Shown: positions 25,967-26,357 of the stretch, piece after piece | How the letters are laid out: the number at the start of each line of letters is the position of its first letter | Numbering within the stretch: position 1 is the stretch's first letter | Assembly (NCBI GenBank): GCA_009731375.1 | Contig: BJOX01000113.1 | Location: forward strand, 78,341 to 104,697 | DNA length: 26,357 bases | Direction: 5' to 3' | From: Paulinella micropora | Lineage: Eukaryota; Cercozoa; Imbricatea; Euglyphida | Notes under the pieces: model-generated | Databases searched by the model: none | What the model was told of the DNA's origin: nothing | The model's input: only the letters and a program-made list of their open reading frames with translations | Translations under genes and position numbers: made by a program

Positions 25967-26129
25967 CTACACAGGCAGTGTGAGTGACTGATTGTAGCCT
26001 ATGCTCTTGGCACACAACCAAGGATAGGAAAACCAAAGTAAACCAGCCGCACGACAAAGGTTGCAGAAAGCAAACTGCTCCAATCAACCATGCACACCCT
26101 GCCTCACCATATACTCGAGGTATACAGGG

Positions 26130-26187
26130 GAGAGAGAGAGAGAAAGAAAGAGAGAAAGAAAGAGAGAAAGAGAAAGAAAGAGAAAGG

Positions 26188-26236
<49 letters not shown>

Positions 26237-26310
26237 AAAGAGAGAGAGAGAGAGAGAAGGAAAGAGAGAGAGAGAGAGAAGACTCCCGAGAGAGGCAGAC
26301 AGACAGACAG

Positions 26311-26357
<47 letters not shown>
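26130..26357. repeat. GA-rich intron tract to the window edge
   Basis: GAAA and GA tracts copying 20350-20560, with one CTCCCGAGAGAGGCAGACAG block. Confidence 0.95.

Larger units (their letters stand above)
25540..26357. repeat. Second copy of the gene-bearing segment (direct segmental duplication)
   Basis: Aligns with about 19770-20570 at an offset of about 5777 bp with only scattered differences (e.g. CTTAGCCG versus CTTTGCCG, and one extra AAAT). It starts with an LTR-like unit (25540-25728), has AATAAA on the minus strand at 25704-25709, and runs into the GA-rich intron at the window edge. Confidence 0.85.

Overview
This is eukaryotic nuclear DNA: spliceosomal GT-AG introns, a polyadenylation signal, a tRNA-derived SINE and extreme simple-sequence content. 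It has no bacterial operons, CRISPR arrays or phage genes. The species cannot be named from the window. A protist or alga with very simple-repeat-rich introns would fit, but that is inference. Most of the long open frames are translations of microsatellites (TATC, CA, TATG, GA, AAC, GTA and others) and are not genes. The four N runs all lie in or beside GA/CT tracts.

Left third (1-8.2 kb, minus strand). Short unique islands between microsatellites carry splice signals and chain in one reading phase. From 6600 down to 1002 they give a candidate multi-exon gene whose first ~85 residues look like an AIG2/gamma-glutamylcyclotransferase-type domain. These are followed directly by the Rossmann start of a carbonyl-reductase-like short-chain dehydrogenase. 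Several exons are only 25-57 nt. The gene runs toward, or off, the left edge. A SINE copy and a double-hairpin repeat lie to its left.

Middle (8.5-16.9 kb, plus strand). The best-supported gene has two AN1 zinc fingers (ZFAND1/2-like), encoded in four small exons. They are followed, across microsatellite introns, by a tandem array of ~80-residue modules (six before an in-frame TAA, two after). One module pair is a recent duplication, and a 1.1-kb microsatellite intron interrupts one copy exactly at AG|GT while the other copy is intact there. Other introns of this gene are flanked by short direct duplications of exon sequence. Together these suggest that introns have recently been born here by duplication of exon segments with microsatellite expansion.

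Right third (17.3-26.4 kb). A direct segmental duplication contains a ~1-kb palindrome-rich repeat, LTR-like ~200-bp units and a small two-exon minus-strand gene for an unrecognised 92-residue protein. The two copies of the ~1-kb repeat differ by many short insertions, while the gene-bearing part is almost unchanged. Between the copies lie the first exon of an FAD-dependent monooxygenase-like gene (minus strand) with broken exon copies on both sides, a possible terminal exon, a 25-bp minisatellite, a second SINE copy and a foldback transposon-like insertion.
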